A model generated the notes under the pieces. It worked only from the letters and a program-made list of their open reading frames with translations. It was not told where the DNA came from and searched no databases. This document shows positions 34,130-43,126 of a stretch of 64,000 bases of DNA, piece after piece. Location of the stretch: contig NZ_JAFKOK010000018.1 in the NCBI RefSeq assembly GCF_017303295.1, forward strand, positions 1 through 64,000, given 5' to 3'. Positions within the stretch are counted from its first letter, which is position 1, and each line of letters starts with the position of its first letter. This stretch comes from Rhodobacter sp. NTK016B (lineage in GTDB: Bacteria > Pseudomonadota > Alphaproteobacteria > Rhodobacterales > Rhodobacteraceae). Both the position numbers and the translations under genes were made by a program.

Positions 34130-34547
34130 GGATCTGGTCGCGCGTCTGGCGATAAGCCTGCAACTTGGTCTCGCGCGTCTCGCCCAGCCCGGTCGGGTCC
34201 ATGATCGGCCAGTATTCGACGTCGATATGCGCGTAACGGGTGAGCTCCAGCGCCGCGCGCTGGCTGGCAGGCGACAGCGCCACGATCAGGTCGAACCCCG
34301 ACAGATCGTCGCCCCAGTCCATCATCTCCTCGAACGAGCGCGAGCGGTGCCGCGACAGCTCGACCCCCTTCTCGGCGCTCACCGCGATAGCGAAGCCGTC
34401 GATATCCAGATCGTTGTGAACACCGGCGGACTGGACATAGGCGCGCTGGCCATAGAGCTGCTTCATGAAGCCCTCGGCCATCGGGGAACGCACCGCGTTA
34501 TGATCGCAGCAAAACAGGACGGAACTGGGAAAACCCTCTCCCATCAC
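34089..34547 (-). CDS. Low-molecular-weight protein tyrosine phosphatase family
   Basis: A 152-residue protein starting at GTG 34547 (4-base overlap with UPF0262; an ATG follows as second codon). The phosphate loop C-X5-R is CDHNAVRS near residue 14, and the general-acid loop is PIMDPTG. Residue choices in the P-loop resemble the ArsC-like branch of the LMW-PTP family, so phosphatase versus arsenate-reductase activity is open. Coupled to UPF0262 as in other Rhodobacteraceae. Confidence 0.85.
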   Translation of the reverse strand: MMGEGFPSSVLFCCDHNAVRSPMAEGFMKQLYGQRAYVQSAGVHNDLDIDGFAIAVSAEKGVELSRHRSRSFEEMMDWGDDLSGFDLIVALSPASQRAALELTRYAHIDVEYWPIMDPTGLGETRETKLQAYRQTRDQILKRMLERFGPASQ

Positions 34548-35023
34548 GCACCGCGGTTGAGAACGCTGATCAAGGTGAACAGGCGCCGCGCGGTGTCGAG
34601 ATCGATCTCGGCCTTGCCCTCGAGCCGCTCCTGCAAGACCCGCGCGCCCTCGTTGTGGATCCCGCGCCGGGCCATGTCGATCGCCTCGATCTGGCTGGGC
34701 GGCAGGCGCTTGACGGCCTCGAAATAGCTCGCGCAGATCTGGTCGTAATCCTTCACCACCTGCTTGAACGGCCCCAGAGACAGGTGCAGCTCGCCCACCC
34801 GATCGCCGCTTTCCTGCGCTACCTCGACCACCAGCCGCCGGTCGCGGATCGCCAGCGCCAGCCGGTAGGGCCCCTCGGGCACGGCGCGCCCCTCGCGCGA
34901 CGGCAATGTAAAGGAATTGTCCTCGAGCAGGTCGAAGACCGCGACCTTGCGTTCCTGCTCCATCTCGGGCGTGACCGGCGGCAGACCGGAATCGTCGATG
35001 TCGATATGGCAGATACGGCTCAT
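34544..35023 (-). CDS. UPF0262 family protein
   Basis: A 159-residue alphaproteobacterial protein of unknown function. Family blocks are ICHIDIDDSG at the start, QERKVAVFDLLEDNSF, and ASYFEAVKRLPPSQIEAIDM. Usually sited between hisD and the LMW phosphatase. Here the gene upstream is a 5'-nucleotidase, so hisD is not in its usual place. No signal peptide or membrane segment is evident. Confidence 0.9.
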   Translation of the reverse strand: MSRICHIDIDDSGLPPVTPEMEQERKVAVFDLLEDNSFTLPSREGRAVPEGPYRLALAIRDRRLVVEVAQESGDRVGELHLSLGPFKQVVKDYDQICASYFEAVKRLPPSQIEAIDMARRGIHNEGARVLQERLEGKAEIDLDTARRLFTLISVLNRGA

Positions 35024-35109
35024 GGCAAGGCTCTCACGTCAGGTCCGACGGTCATGCAACACCCCCGCCGCCGGATCAAGCGCGATGACGAAGCCGCTCC
35101 CTGCGCCCG

Positions 35110-35188
35110 CATCTTTGATCCACAAATATCCTCGGGGGGTGAGCGCGCAGCGCGAGGGGGGCAGACAGCCCCCCTCGCGCTGCGCGCC
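35110..35188 (+). repeat. Dispersed intergenic element, copy D, with 45-base perfect hairpin
   Basis: Core CATCTTTGAT-CCACAAATAT-CCTCGGGGGG, then a hairpin with perfect 20-base arms at 35143-35162 and 35168-35187 and loop AGACA. It lies 3' of the minus-strand 5'-nucleotidase gene, beyond that gene's own terminator at 35233. The stem is nearly twice as long as in copy E while the apex GGGGGGC-AGACA-GCCCCCC is identical. Confidence 0.75.
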
Positions 35189-35232
35189 AAACGCGCCATC
35201 TGCAACCGGGTCGACTGCCCGCAAACGAAAAA

Positions 35233-35252
35233 CGGGGGCCCGAAGGCCCCCG
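35233..35252 (-). terminator. Terminator of the 5'-nucleotidase gene
   Basis: CGGGGGCC and GGCCCCCG pair around a four-base loop that reads TTCG on the minus strand, followed by TTTTTCG. A classic rho-independent terminator, 27 bases past the stop. Confidence 0.88.
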
Positions 35253-35278
35253 CTCTCGTATCCGGACAGGATCGCGTG

Positions 35279-36901
35279 TCACTCGCCGAGGCGGGTGATG
35301 CGGCCGTCGGTAAAGGGCTCGTAGGGCTGGTGGCTTTGCAGGTAGTCCACCAGCACATCGGCCAGATCCGGGCCGAAATCATAGGCATTGCTGGCCTCGT
35401 CGCGGAAGATCGCGTAGCCGTCGCCGCCATTGCGCATGTAGTCGTTGGTCACGACGCCATAGGTCGCCTCGGGGTCGATCGGCAGCCATTCGCCATCGGC
35501 CTCGACCATCACGTCCGACACGCGGCTTCCCGCTTCGGCGGCCGGATCAAAGGTGTATTTCAGGCCCGCCACCTGCGCGAAGCGGCCCGCGCCATCCTCA
35601 AGCTGGCTCACGCCGTTTTCCAGCGCGGCGACGATATTGGCGCCCGACAGCTCGAACGTGGCCAGCGTGTTCTGAAACGGCAGGACCGAATAGACCTCGC
35701 CCAGCGTCACCACGCCCTCGTCGATCGAAGAGCGCAGACCGCCCCCGTTCTGGATGGCGATGGTCACGCCCTGATCCGCCACGCGGTCGAGCATCGCATC
35801 GGCCACCAGCGTGCCCATCGAGCATTCCATCTGACGGCAGATACTGCGGTCGCCTTCGATCAGACCCGCGGATTCGGAGACGGCCTGATTGCGGAATTCG
35901 TCGATCGGACCGGCCAGACCGGCGACCCATTCGGCGATCTCGGCATCGGGTTCGACCTCGGCGGTGATCGGAATCGCATCGCCCGAGGCGTAGACCAGAT
36001 TGCCCTCGTCATCGAGTTCCAGCACCAGATGGCCCAGATAGCGGCTATAGGCGCCCGCCGTCACCACCGGGACCAGCGCGCCGTCTTCGGCATCGACCCA
36101 GGTCGGATAGGGGCCGTCGCGATCGGGGTCCGAGGCCGACAGGTAGGTATGGCTGTGCCCGCCGACAACGGCGGCCAGACCCGGCACCTGCGCCGCAATT
36201 TCCTGATCCTTGCGGTAGCCGACATGGGTCAGTGCGATGATCGGCGCGGCGCCTTCGGCCTGCAGCTCGGCGACGGCGGCATTCAGCGCCTCGATCTCGT
36301 CATTGAAGGTGACGGTCGGTCCGGGCGACGAGGTCTCGACCGTGTCGGTGGCCAGCGCCGAGACGATGCCGATCCGCATGTCGCCTTCTTCGATGATCGT
36401 GTAGGGCGCGACGCGGCCCGCCAGCATTTCCGCGCCCGACACGTCAAGATTCGACGACAGGATCGGGAAGCTCACATTGTCGAGGAACACGGCCAGCCCT
36501 TCCGGGCCCAGATCAAATTCGTGGTTGCCCACCGCCATCGCATCGACGCCGATCCGCTCGAGCAGCTCGGCTTCGACCTCGCCGCCATAGGTGGTGTAGA
36601 ACAGCGACCCCTGCGAGGCATCGCCCGCATCCAGCACGATGACCGGATCGCCCTCGGCTTCGATGGCCGAGCGCATCTGGTTGACCAGCGTATAAAGCCG
36701 CGCGGCGCCACCGAAGCACTCGCCCGCCGCCTCGGATTCGCTCGAACAGGTGGAGTTGTAGCGGCTGACCGATTCGATCCGGCTGTGGAAATCGTTGAAG
36801 TGCAGAATATGCAGGTCGGTCGCGAAGCCGGGCAGCGTGCTGGCTGCGACCAGCGCGGTCGAACCGAGCAGCGCTTTGAACTGGGTGTTGAAGGACATCA
36901 T
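35279..36901 (-). CDS. Periplasmic bifunctional 5'-nucleotidase / metallophosphatase
   Basis: Start at ATG 36901 (MMSFNTQF; AGGGG 5 bases before), 540 residues. A Sec signal peptide of about 27 residues ends near PGFA-TDL. The calcineurin-like metallophosphatase domain has ILHFNDFHSR, GNHEFDLGPEG and GGHSHTYLS, and the C-terminal 5'-nucleotidase domain has QNGGGLRSSID and ATYGVVTNDYMRNGGDGY. UshA-like enzymes hydrolyse nucleotides or UDP-sugars in the periplasm. Stands alone; no pho box was identified. Divergent from the DUF952 gene. Confidence 0.9.
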   Translation of the reverse strand: MMSFNTQFKALLGSTALVAASTLPGFATDLHILHFNDFHSRIESVSRYNSTCSSESEAAGECFGGAARLYTLVNQMRSAIEAEGDPVIVLDAGDASQGSLFYTTYGGEVEAELLERIGVDAMAVGNHEFDLGPEGLAVFLDNVSFPILSSNLDVSGAEMLAGRVAPYTIIEEGDMRIGIVSALATDTVETSSPGPTVTFNDEIEALNAAVAELQAEGAAPIIALTHVGYRKDQEIAAQVPGLAAVVGGHSHTYLSASDPDRDGPYPTWVDAEDGALVPVVTAGAYSRYLGHLVLELDDEGNLVYASGDAIPITAEVEPDAEIAEWVAGLAGPIDEFRNQAVSESAGLIEGDRSICRQMECSMGTLVADAMLDRVADQGVTIAIQNGGGLRSSIDEGVVTLGEVYSVLPFQNTLATFELSGANIVAALENGVSQLEDGAGRFAQVAGLKYTFDPAAEAGSRVSDVMVEADGEWLPIDPEATYGVVTNDYMRNGGDGYAIFRDEASNAYDFGPDLADVLVDYLQSHQPYEPFTDGRITRLGE

Positions 36902-37074
36902 ATACCCCTGATGGATTTTTTTCTCGTAGGTCAAAGATTGCGCGGCTGAGGAACGAAGTCAAAGCCTCACCGCAGGGTTTCGCCACGGCAGGTGACACAG
37001 GCATGACGGGTGGACCGTCCCGGCGCGAAATCCTGCCCATTGACCGGGCGTCACGCTTTCGGCATGAGCAGGTC

Positions 37075-37413
37075 ATGCTGATTTACAAGATCTTCCGCCG
37101 CTCCGAATGGGATGCCTTCGTCGTCGCGGGCCACACGGCGGGCGCGCCCGTCGATCTGGCGGACGGCTATATTCACCTGTCGACCTCCGCGCAGGTGGTC
37201 GAAACCGCCGCCAAGCACTTCGCGTCGGAAAGCGACCTCGTGCTTCTGGCGCTGGAAAGCGACACGCTCGGCGACGCGCTGAAATGGGAACCGTCGCGCG
37301 GCGGCGCGCTGTTTCCGCATCTCTACCGCGCCATGACGACCAAGGATGTGCTATGGGACAAATCCCTGCCGCTTGGCGCCGCCGGTCACATCTTTCCCGA
37401 AGGCGTGGTCTGA
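37075..37413 (+). CDS. DUF952 domain protein
   Basis: Start at ATG 37075 ([15 protein letters not shown]), giving 112 residues that match the whole DUF952 family; the in-frame extension to 37003 is not used. Typical positions are [20 protein letters not shown], with the conserved histidine, and PHLYRAM. The fold is related to ADP-ribosyltransferase/RNA 2'-phosphotransferase-like proteins according to family descriptions I recall; its function is unknown. Its stop overlaps the pyrD start by one base. Confidence 0.85.
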   Translation: MLIYKIFRRSEWDAFVVAGHTAGAPVDLADGYIHLSTSAQVVETAAKHFASESDLVLLALESDTLGDALKWEPSRGGALFPHLYRAMTTKDVLWDKSLPLGAAGHIFPEGVV

Positions 37414-38465
37414 TGATCGAGAAACTGGGCCTGTGGGCCATGCACCGGATCGACCCCGAACAGGGGCACGGACTGGCCCTGAAGGCGCTCAGATCAGGGC
37501 TGGTGCCGCTGCCCGGTCAGATCAGTTCGGCGCGGCTTCGTACCGAGATCGCCGGGCTGCAACTGCCCAACCCGGTGGGCCTTGCCGCCGGGTTCGACAA
37601 GAACGCCGTGGCGCTGGCGCCGCTGGCCCGCGCGGGGTTCGGCTTTGTCGAGGTCGGCGCGGCGACGCCGCGCCGGCAACCGGGCAATCCGCGCCCGCGC
37701 CTGTTCCGGCTGTCCGAAGACCGCGCCGTCATCAACCGTTTCGGCTTTAACAACGAGGGCGCGCAGGCCATCGCCGCGCGCCTCGCGCAGCGACGCGCCG
37801 GGCCGGTAGTCGGGCTGAATCTGGGGGCCAACAAGGACAGCACGGATCGGGCCGAGGATTTCGCGCGCGTGCTGGAAACCTGCGGTCCCTTCGTCGATTT
37901 CGCCACCGTCAACGTGTCGTCCCCCAATACTGAGAAACTGCGCGACCTGCAGGGGGCCGAGGCCCTGCTGGGCCTTCTGCGCGGTGTCATCGCGCGCCGC
38001 GATACGCTCGAGCGCCGGATCCCCGTCTTCCTGAAGATCGCGCCGGATCTGAACGATCAGGAATTGTCCGACATTGCCGGCGTGGCGGTCGAATGCGGTC
38101 TGGACGCGGTAATCGCCACGAACACCACGCTGGACCGCGAAGGTCTGAAAAGTGCGCATCGGGGCGAGGCAGGCGGGCTTTCCGGCGCGCCATTGTTCGA
38201 AAAATCCACCCGCGTGCTGGCCCGCCTGTCGCAGCTTCTGGACGGGCGCGTGCCCTTGATCGGCGTGGGCGGGATCGCCTCGGCCGACGACGCCTATGCC
38301 AAGATTCGCGCCGGGGCCTCGGCCGTGCAGCTTTACTCGGCGCTCGTTTATGGTGGCATGTCGCTGGTGCCCCGGATCGTGCACGGGCTGGACGCGCTTC
38401 TGGAACGCGATAACTTTGCCCATGTACGCGACGCCGTCGGCACCGGGAGGGATGAATGGCTGTAG
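37413..38465 (+). CDS. pyrD: Dihydroorotate dehydrogenase (quinone), class 2
   Basis: Start at ATG 37413, overlapping the DUF952 stop (TGATG), 350 residues. The N-terminal membrane-associating helices ([20 protein letters not shown]) are typical of class 2. FMN and substrate blocks are present: [39 protein letters not shown] with the catalytic serine, and [11 protein letters not shown] near the C-terminus. It oxidises dihydroorotate to orotate with ubiquinone at the inner membrane in pyrimidine synthesis. Overlaps the arsC-like gene by 10 bases. Confidence 0.95.
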   Translation: MIEKLGLWAMHRIDPEQGHGLALKALRSGLVPLPGQISSARLRTEIAGLQLPNPVGLAAGFDKNAVALAPLARAGFGFVEVGAATPRRQPGNPRPRLFRLSEDRAVINRFGFNNEGAQAIAARLAQRRAGPVVGLNLGANKDSTDRAEDFARVLETCGPFVDFATVNVSSPNTEKLRDLQGAEALLGLLRGVIARRDTLERRIPVFLKIAPDLNDQELSDIAGVAVECGLDAVIATNTTLDREGLKSAHRGEAGGLSGAPLFEKSTRVLARLSQLLDGRVPLIGVGGIASADDAYAKIRAGASAVQLYSALVYGGMSLVPRIVHGLDALLERDNFAHVRDAVGTGRDEWL

Positions 38466-38782
38466 AGATCTGGCACAATCCGCGCTGCTCGAAATCGCGG
38501 CAGGCGCTGGCCTATCTGGAAGACAAGGGCATCACCCCCGAGGTGCGGCTCTATCTGAAGGACCGCCCCTCGCGCGATGAAATCCGCGAGATGCTGGGCG
38601 CGCTCGACCTGCCCGCGACCGAGCTTCTGCGCAAGGAAGGCGCGGCGCTGAAGACCGAGGTCGAAAGCGTCATCATTAACGCCATGGCCGCCGATTCCTC
38701 GCTGATCGAACGCCCGGTGATCCGCAACGGCAACCGCGCCGTGATCGGACGCCCGACCGAAAAGATCGACGAGATCCTCTGA
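38456..38782 (+). CDS. ArsC-type (glutaredoxin-fold) reductase
   Basis: A 108-residue protein with the ArsC motif [10 protein letters not shown] (C11) and the arginine-containing C-terminal block [16 protein letters not shown], so arsenate reduction with glutathione/glutaredoxin is possible. It overlaps pyrD by 10 bases and has no arsR or arsenite pump beside it, so a general housekeeping or Spx/YffB-like role is equally plausible. Confidence 0.82.
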   Translation: MAVEIWHNPRCSKSRQALAYLEDKGITPEVRLYLKDRPSRDEIREMLGALDLPATELLRKEGAALKTEVESVIINAMAADSSLIERPVIRNGNRAVIGRPTEKIDEIL

Positions 38783-38807
38783 CCTGCCACGAACGGCTCT
38801 TGCTGGC

Positions 38808-39731
38808 TCAGCCCGCCGTTCTGACCGCGCGCACGGCAAAGACGCAGGCATCCGTCGGCAGTTGCGGCACCGTCGCGCAAAGTCCGCGTGCGATGTTCCA
38901 CGCTGCCAGCACGCGCGGCACGTAATCGCGCGTCTCGGCATAGGGCGGGACGCCGCCATTGCGCCGCACCGCGCCCTCGCCCGCATTGTAGCCCGCCAGC
39001 GCCAGCACGATGTCGCCGTCGAACTCATCAAGAAGCCAGTCCAGATAAGCCACGCCGCCCCGGATATTCTGTTCGGGATCGTTGGCATCCGCGACGCCGA
39101 ACCGCGCGGCGGTGGCGGGGATCAGTTGCATCAGCCCCTGCGCGCCCGCATGGCTGACCGCGCCGACCCGCCCCGCGCTTTCGACCGAGATCACCGCCAG
39201 CGCCAGCGCGGGCGACACCCGCGTGCCGACCGTCGCCATCAGGATCGCGGCGTTATGCGCGGCGGCGATATCCTGAAGGTGCTGCACGCCGGGTTCCGGC
39301 ACGCGCCGGTCGTCGGGGGCATCGCGCAGGGCCTCCATCGCGGCCAGAAACCGCCCCTGTCCCTGCGCCAGATTGGGCGAGACCGCGTCCCAGAACCAGC
39401 CGAACCGCGCCCCGTCCGCGCCCGGCGCGGGCAGTGGCTGGGCCGCGCGCGTGACGGAACTGTCGAGCGGCGCCACGGGGTCGGGCGGGGCAAGGCGGCG
39501 CGCCTGTTCCTCGGGATCGACCTGCACGTCGATCCGGCTGCGCCCGTCCTGCGGCGCGACCCCGATCCTGCGAAACGTGAAATCGCCCTGCGGCGCGACC
39601 TGAGCGATCGCGGGAAGCGGGGCGGACAGCGCAAAACAGGCCAGCCCAGAGAGGGCGGCCACCAGAAGGCTGCGACGGATGGGCAAGCTGCTCGGCATGG
39701 CCCCGGATTGTTGTTTTTCCGTTATGGACAC
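38808..39731 (-). CDS. Lytic murein transglycosylase (SLT domain)
   Basis: A 307-residue envelope protein. The start is uncertain: GTG 39731 has GCAGGG upstream, while ATG 39698 gives a cleaner signal peptide (MPSSLPIRRSLLVAALSGLA). The C-terminal SLT domain has the catalytic glutamate in VISVESAGR, then SHAGAQGLMQLIPATAARFG and LALAGYNAGEGAV. It cleaves peptidoglycan glycan strands with anhydro-sugar formation. Residues about 45-150 are proline- and acid-rich and unlike the core family. Its nearness to the Tad locus may help the pilus cross the wall, but this is only positional. Confidence 0.85.
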   Translation of the reverse strand: MSITEKQQSGAMPSSLPIRRSLLVAALSGLACFALSAPLPAIAQVAPQGDFTFRRIGVAPQDGRSRIDVQVDPEEQARRLAPPDPVAPLDSSVTRAAQPLPAPGADGARFGWFWDAVSPNLAQGQGRFLAAMEALRDAPDDRRVPEPGVQHLQDIAAAHNAAILMATVGTRVSPALALAVISVESAGRVGAVSHAGAQGLMQLIPATAARFGVADANDPEQNIRGGVAYLDWLLDEFDGDIVLALAGYNAGEGAVRRNGGVPPYAETRDYVPRVLAAWNIARGLCATVPQLPTDACVFAVRAVRTAG

Positions 39732-40152
39732 TACCCTGCCAGAAAACCGCGAGTCGCAAAAGCCCCGCGTCAGGCGCGTAGGGCCAGGGCCCGGCCATTC
39801 TGTACGGCAAATGCGGCTTTGGCCGGAAGCAATGGCAAGGTCTCACCCAACCGGCACCCGAGTCGCGCCCCCGAATCGTCCTTTTTCCCGGCGACCTGTG
39901 CCCATGCCGGGCAAACGCAGTTTCCGGTTTGGCGCCCTATCCGACCCGCCAGACAGCATCGTCGCGCCACCGGAGACAAGTCACGAAATGACGCGAGCCC
40001 TGCCTTGTTTCCGTCGGAATTGACACCCGATTACGCCCCGAACCGGACCGATAAGGAAGCTGCCAAGAACGAAGCCGGTAACACATCCCAACCCCATCCG
40101 GTTTCGGTCAAGGCAAGACGTTCATAGTACCTTGTTCTCTGGAGAGACTAAC
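39732..40152. other. 421-base non-coding stretch before the pilin gene
   Basis: No convincing ORF, hairpin or known RNA was found. Short ORFs here lack ribosome sites and family features. It must hold the promoter for the pilin gene (transcribed plus) and that for the transglycosylase (transcribed minus). The length is large for this compact window. Confidence 0.4.
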
Positions 40153-40365
40153 ATGACCTTCCTGACCAAACTGAAAACCTTCGCCGCCGATGAATCGGGC
40201 GCCGTCACCGTCGACTGGGTCGTGCTGACCGCCGCCATCGTCGGCCTCGGCCTGGCCGTGATCACCTCGGTTCGTACCGGCGTGGGCAGCCTCGGCACCG
40301 ACATCTCGAACTCGCTGACCAGCGCCTCGGTCGCGACGCTCGGCACGCTCGGCGTCAGCAACTAA
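40153..40365 (+). CDS. Flp/Tad type IVb pilin
   Basis: A 70-residue prepilin starting at ATG 40153 (GGAGAG 7 bases before). A short basic leader (MTFLTKLKTFAADESG) ends at the processing glycine; the mature protein begins AVTVDWVVLTAAIVGLGLAV, a hydrophobic assembly helix. The conserved Glu5-Tyr6 of Flp pilins is Asp5-Trp6 here, which I believe is common in Rhodobacteraceae. Mature length is about 54 residues, the usual Flp size. It is cut by the TadV-like peptidase encoded at 50148. Confidence 0.9.
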   Translation: MTFLTKLKTFAADESGAVTVDWVVLTAAIVGLGLAVITSVRTGVGSLGTDISNSLTSASVATLGTLGVSN

Positions 40366-40390
40366 GCGCGGGCGACACGCCTTTGATGAC

Positions 40391-40414
40391 GCGGCCACCC
40401 CACGGGGTGGCCGC
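40391..40414 (+). terminator. Terminator after the pilin gene
   Basis: GCGGCCACCCC pairs with GGGGTGGCCGC around two bases, 26 bases past the pilin stop; only a short T-rich tail (TTCC) follows. It would separate abundant pilin mRNA from the secretion genes. Confidence 0.7.
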
Positions 40415-40632
40415 TTCCATATCCGGGATCGGCCATCGGGCCGGGGGACAGGGCGGCCGGGCGACACGGCGGGCCCTATCTTTGCGACCACAACCTCAGC
40501 GTGATTTTCACAAAGCTGTCACCGATCGGCCTGGAAGAGCCACGTTGTCGCCCTATTCGATTGTTACAACCTATTAGTGTTCATACCCGGTTGCGCTGAG
40601 GCGCTCTCGGGTCAAGCGTACAGGAGCGAACG

Positions 40633-41469
40633 ATGCGTGCCCTCCAGATCGGAATCCTCGGGATTGGTCTCGGCCTTGCCGGTTTCGGCGTCTACATGGC
40701 GCAGAACTATGTCAGCCAGACACAGGCCGCGATTGCCGCAGCTCAGGCACGCGGGGCTGATCAGGTGTCGATCCAGACCGTGCCCGTGCTCGTCGCAACG
40801 CGCCAACTTCGTTATGGCGAACCGATCGGCCCGGACGCGGTTCAGGTCGTTGACTGGCCCGCCGCCGCCGTGCCGCAGGGCGTCTTTCAGGACATCAACG
40901 TGCTGATCCCCGATCCCAGCCGCCCCCGTATCGCCCTGCGCGCAATGGAGCCGATGGAGCCGCTGCTGGATCTGAAGGTCTCGGATCCCGGGCAGGCCGC
41001 CGGTATCGCCGCGATCCTGACGCCGGGCCTGCGCGCCTTCACTATCCGTGTGGACCAGAATAGCGGGATTTCCGGCACACTGCGCCCGTCCAACACCGTC
41101 GATATCTACTGGACCGGTCGCGGCGCCGAAAACGGCGAGGTTACGCGCCTGCTGTCGTCGGGCGTCCGCATCATCGCGCTGGACGAAAACGCCGATCAGG
41201 ACCGCAATTTCCAGGGCGTGCCCCGCTCGATCACGGTCGAGGCCACGCCTGAAACCGTCGCCACCCTGGCACAAGGTCAATCCACCGGGCGGCTGTCGCT
41301 GTCGCTGGTGGGTCTCGACGATGACTCGACCCCCACGCAGATCCAGGTCGACGGCCGCAGCTTGCTGGGGATCGAAGAAGCGCCTGCGCTTCAGGCCCCC
41401 GAGCGCTGCACCGTGCGGACGCGCCGGGGCTCGGAAGTGGTGATGATCGAGATCCCCTGCACCAACTGA
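40633..41469 (+). CDS. cpaB: Flp pilus assembly protein CpaB/RcpC
   Basis: A 278-residue protein with an N-terminal membrane anchor (IGILGIGLGLAGFGVYMAQN), a SAF domain (VPVLVATRQLRYGEPIGPDAV, about residues 50-110) and the RcpC region (AFTIRVDQNSGISGTLRPSN). It links the outer-membrane secretin to the inner-membrane machine in Tad systems. AGGAG lies before the ATG. The 267-base gap upstream, after the pilin terminator, should hold its own promoter. Confidence 0.92.
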   Translation: MRALQIGILGIGLGLAGFGVYMAQNYVSQTQAAIAAAQARGADQVSIQTVPVLVATRQLRYGEPIGPDAVQVVDWPAAAVPQGVFQDINVLIPDPSRPRIALRAMEPMEPLLDLKVSDPGQAAGIAAILTPGLRAFTIRVDQNSGISGTLRPSNTVDIYWTGRGAENGEVTRLLSSGVRIIALDENADQDRNFQGVPRSITVEATPETVATLAQGQSTGRLSLSLVGLDDDSTPTQIQVDGRSLLGIEEAPALQAPERCTVRTRRGSEVVMIEIPCTN

Positions 41470-41530
41470 GCAGGGCCCTGAACGCGGTTCCGCCAGCGCT
41501 TTCAATCCCCGATTGCGTCTTTCGGGCAAC

Positions 41531-41561
41531 AGGCGCGCCCCCAATATCTGGGGGCGCGCCT
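41531..41561 (+). terminator. Strong hairpin between cpaB and the secretin gene
   Basis: AGGCGCGCCCCC and GGGGGCGCGCCT are perfect 12-base arms with loop AATATCT, followed by GTATT. It lies 61 bases past cpaB and 155 before the secretin ATG, so it is either a partial terminator or an mRNA processing/stability hairpin within the Tad operon. Confidence 0.65.
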
Positions 41562-41716
41562 GTATTCCGACGCCAGACCTCGGCACAGATTTGTCGATCT
41601 ACGCGAAAGACGCGCCGCAATCATTTGAATCTTGCAAAAAAAATCGGTTTCCCGCATCCTTCAGACAAAGCGCCCGTCAGAGGCCGATACAAATCGTGAT
41701 CGAGAGGCAGGATCAC

Positions 41717-43123
41717 ATGACCATGAAACGGACGATCGCGTCGGTGATGACACTGGCGATTGTTGGCCTCGGGCAGGCCATCCTTCCCGCCACTCCCGGC
41801 TGGGCGCAGACGATGCGCGTGTCCTCGGGGCGGGCGCAGGATACGCTGGCCGTCGCGATGAACCGCGCGGTAGTGGTGGAAACCGATACCCCCTTCGTTG
41901 AATTGTCGATCGCCAATCCCGGCATCGCCGATATCTCGACCCTGTCGGACCGCTCGATCTACGTGCTCGGCAAGGCACCGGGACGAACCACACTGACCAT
42001 CCTCGGGGCAAATGGCGAGCTGATCGCCAATGTCGAAGTGCAGGTCACCCCCGATGTGGCCGAGTTCCGCGAACGCCTGCGCCAGATCCTGCCCAGCGAG
42101 CAGATCGAAGTCCGCACCGCCAATGACGGGATCGTGCTGTCGGGCATCGTTTCCTCAGGCGCCCGTCTGGACGCAGCGCTGCAACTGGCCGAGCGGTATG
42201 CCCCCGGCCGGGTCTCGAACCTGATGAGCGTCGGCGGCACCCAGCAGGTGATGCTGCGCGTGCGTTTCTCGGAAGTGCAGCGCTCGGCCGCGCAGAGCCT
42301 TGCGGCCAGCCTGTCGGCCAGCCATGGGCGCTCGCAGGTCGGCACCGGCCGCTTCGGCACCGAAGCCCTCGGCACTGCCGGTCTGGCGATCCCCACGATT
42401 GAAAACAGCACCGAATCCCAAGGCGTCATCACCGGCGGCTTCTCGATCGGCGCGGTGCAGTTTCAGGTCATGCTGGAAGCGATGGAATCGAACGGGCTTG
42501 CCCGGACGCTGTCGGAACCCAGCCTGACCGCCCTGTCGGGGCAGGAAGCGCATTTCCTTGCCGGTGGCGAGGTTCCGGTGCCGGTGATCGGCGACTCGGG
42601 CAGCGTGACCATCGATTACCGACCCTTCGGCGTCGAGCTGACCTTTACCCCGCGCGTGGTCGATGGCGACGTGATCAATCTGTCGCTCGATGCGATGGTG
42701 TCGAGCCTCGACAGCTCGAACTCGGTCACGACGGGCGGCGTTTCTGTCCCCGCCTTCCGGGTGCGCCAGACCTCGACCACGGTCGAGATGCGAGACGGCG
42801 AAAGTTTTGCCATCGCCGGCCTTCTGCAAGACGATTTCCAGGGCTCGATCGGGCAAGTTCCGTGGCTGGGCGACATCCCCGTACTGGGCGCGCTGTTCCG
42901 GTCCTCGGATTACCAGCGTTCGCAGAGCGAGCTGATGATCTTCGTCACCGCCCATCTGGTCAGCCCGACCCGCGGCGAGGCGCTGCTTCTGCCCACCGAT
43001 CGCGTCCGCCTGCCCAACGAATCCGAGCTGTTCCTGAACGGTCAGCTGACCGGCGGGACCACGGGCGCCTCCGAAGTCGCGCGGCAGGATTTCCGCGGCG
43101 GCTACGGCTATGTGATGGAGTAA
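41717..43123 (+). CDS. cpaC: Tad pilus secretin CpaC/RcpA
   Basis: Start at ATG 41717 (MTMKRTIASVMTLAIVG, AGGCAGG before), 468 residues. A signal peptide ends near GWAQ. The pilus/secretin N-terminal domain (PFVELSIANPGIADISTLSD, about 45-120) and a BON-like region lead to the secretin domain (EALESNG-type MEAMESNGLARTLSEPSLTAL, FLAGGEVPVPV, FTPRVVDGDVINL, VPWLGDIPVLGALFRS). It forms the outer-membrane pore for the Flp pilus. The next gene starts three bases past its stop. Confidence 0.93.
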   Translation: MTMKRTIASVMTLAIVGLGQAILPATPGWAQTMRVSSGRAQDTLAVAMNRAVVVETDTPFVELSIANPGIADISTLSDRSIYVLGKAPGRTTLTILGANGELIANVEVQVTPDVAEFRERLRQILPSEQIEVRTANDGIVLSGIVSSGARLDAALQLAERYAPGRVSNLMSVGGTQQVMLRVRFSEVQRSAAQSLAASLSASHGRSQVGTGRFGTEALGTAGLAIPTIENSTESQGVITGGFSIGAVQFQVMLEAMESNGLARTLSEPSLTALSGQEAHFLAGGEVPVPVIGDSGSVTIDYRPFGVELTFTPRVVDGDVINLSLDAMVSSLDSSNSVTTGGVSVPAFRVRQTSTTVEMRDGESFAIAGLLQDDFQGSIGQVPWLGDIPVLGALFRSSDYQRSQSELMIFVTAHLVSPTRGEALLLPTDRVRLPNESELFLNGQLTGGTTGASEVARQDFRGGYGYVME

Positions 43124-43126
43124 GCG

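Noticed and set aside
34655-36949. Plus-strand ORF of 764 codons opposite UPF0262 and 5'-nucleotidase genes
   Set aside because: It runs through a terminator, the dispersed element and two good genes; composition is that of a shadow frame.
38456-38782. An ars (arsenic resistance) operon
   Set aside because: Only an ArsC-fold gene is present; there is no arsR, arsB or acr3 nearby, and the gene is coupled to pyrD.
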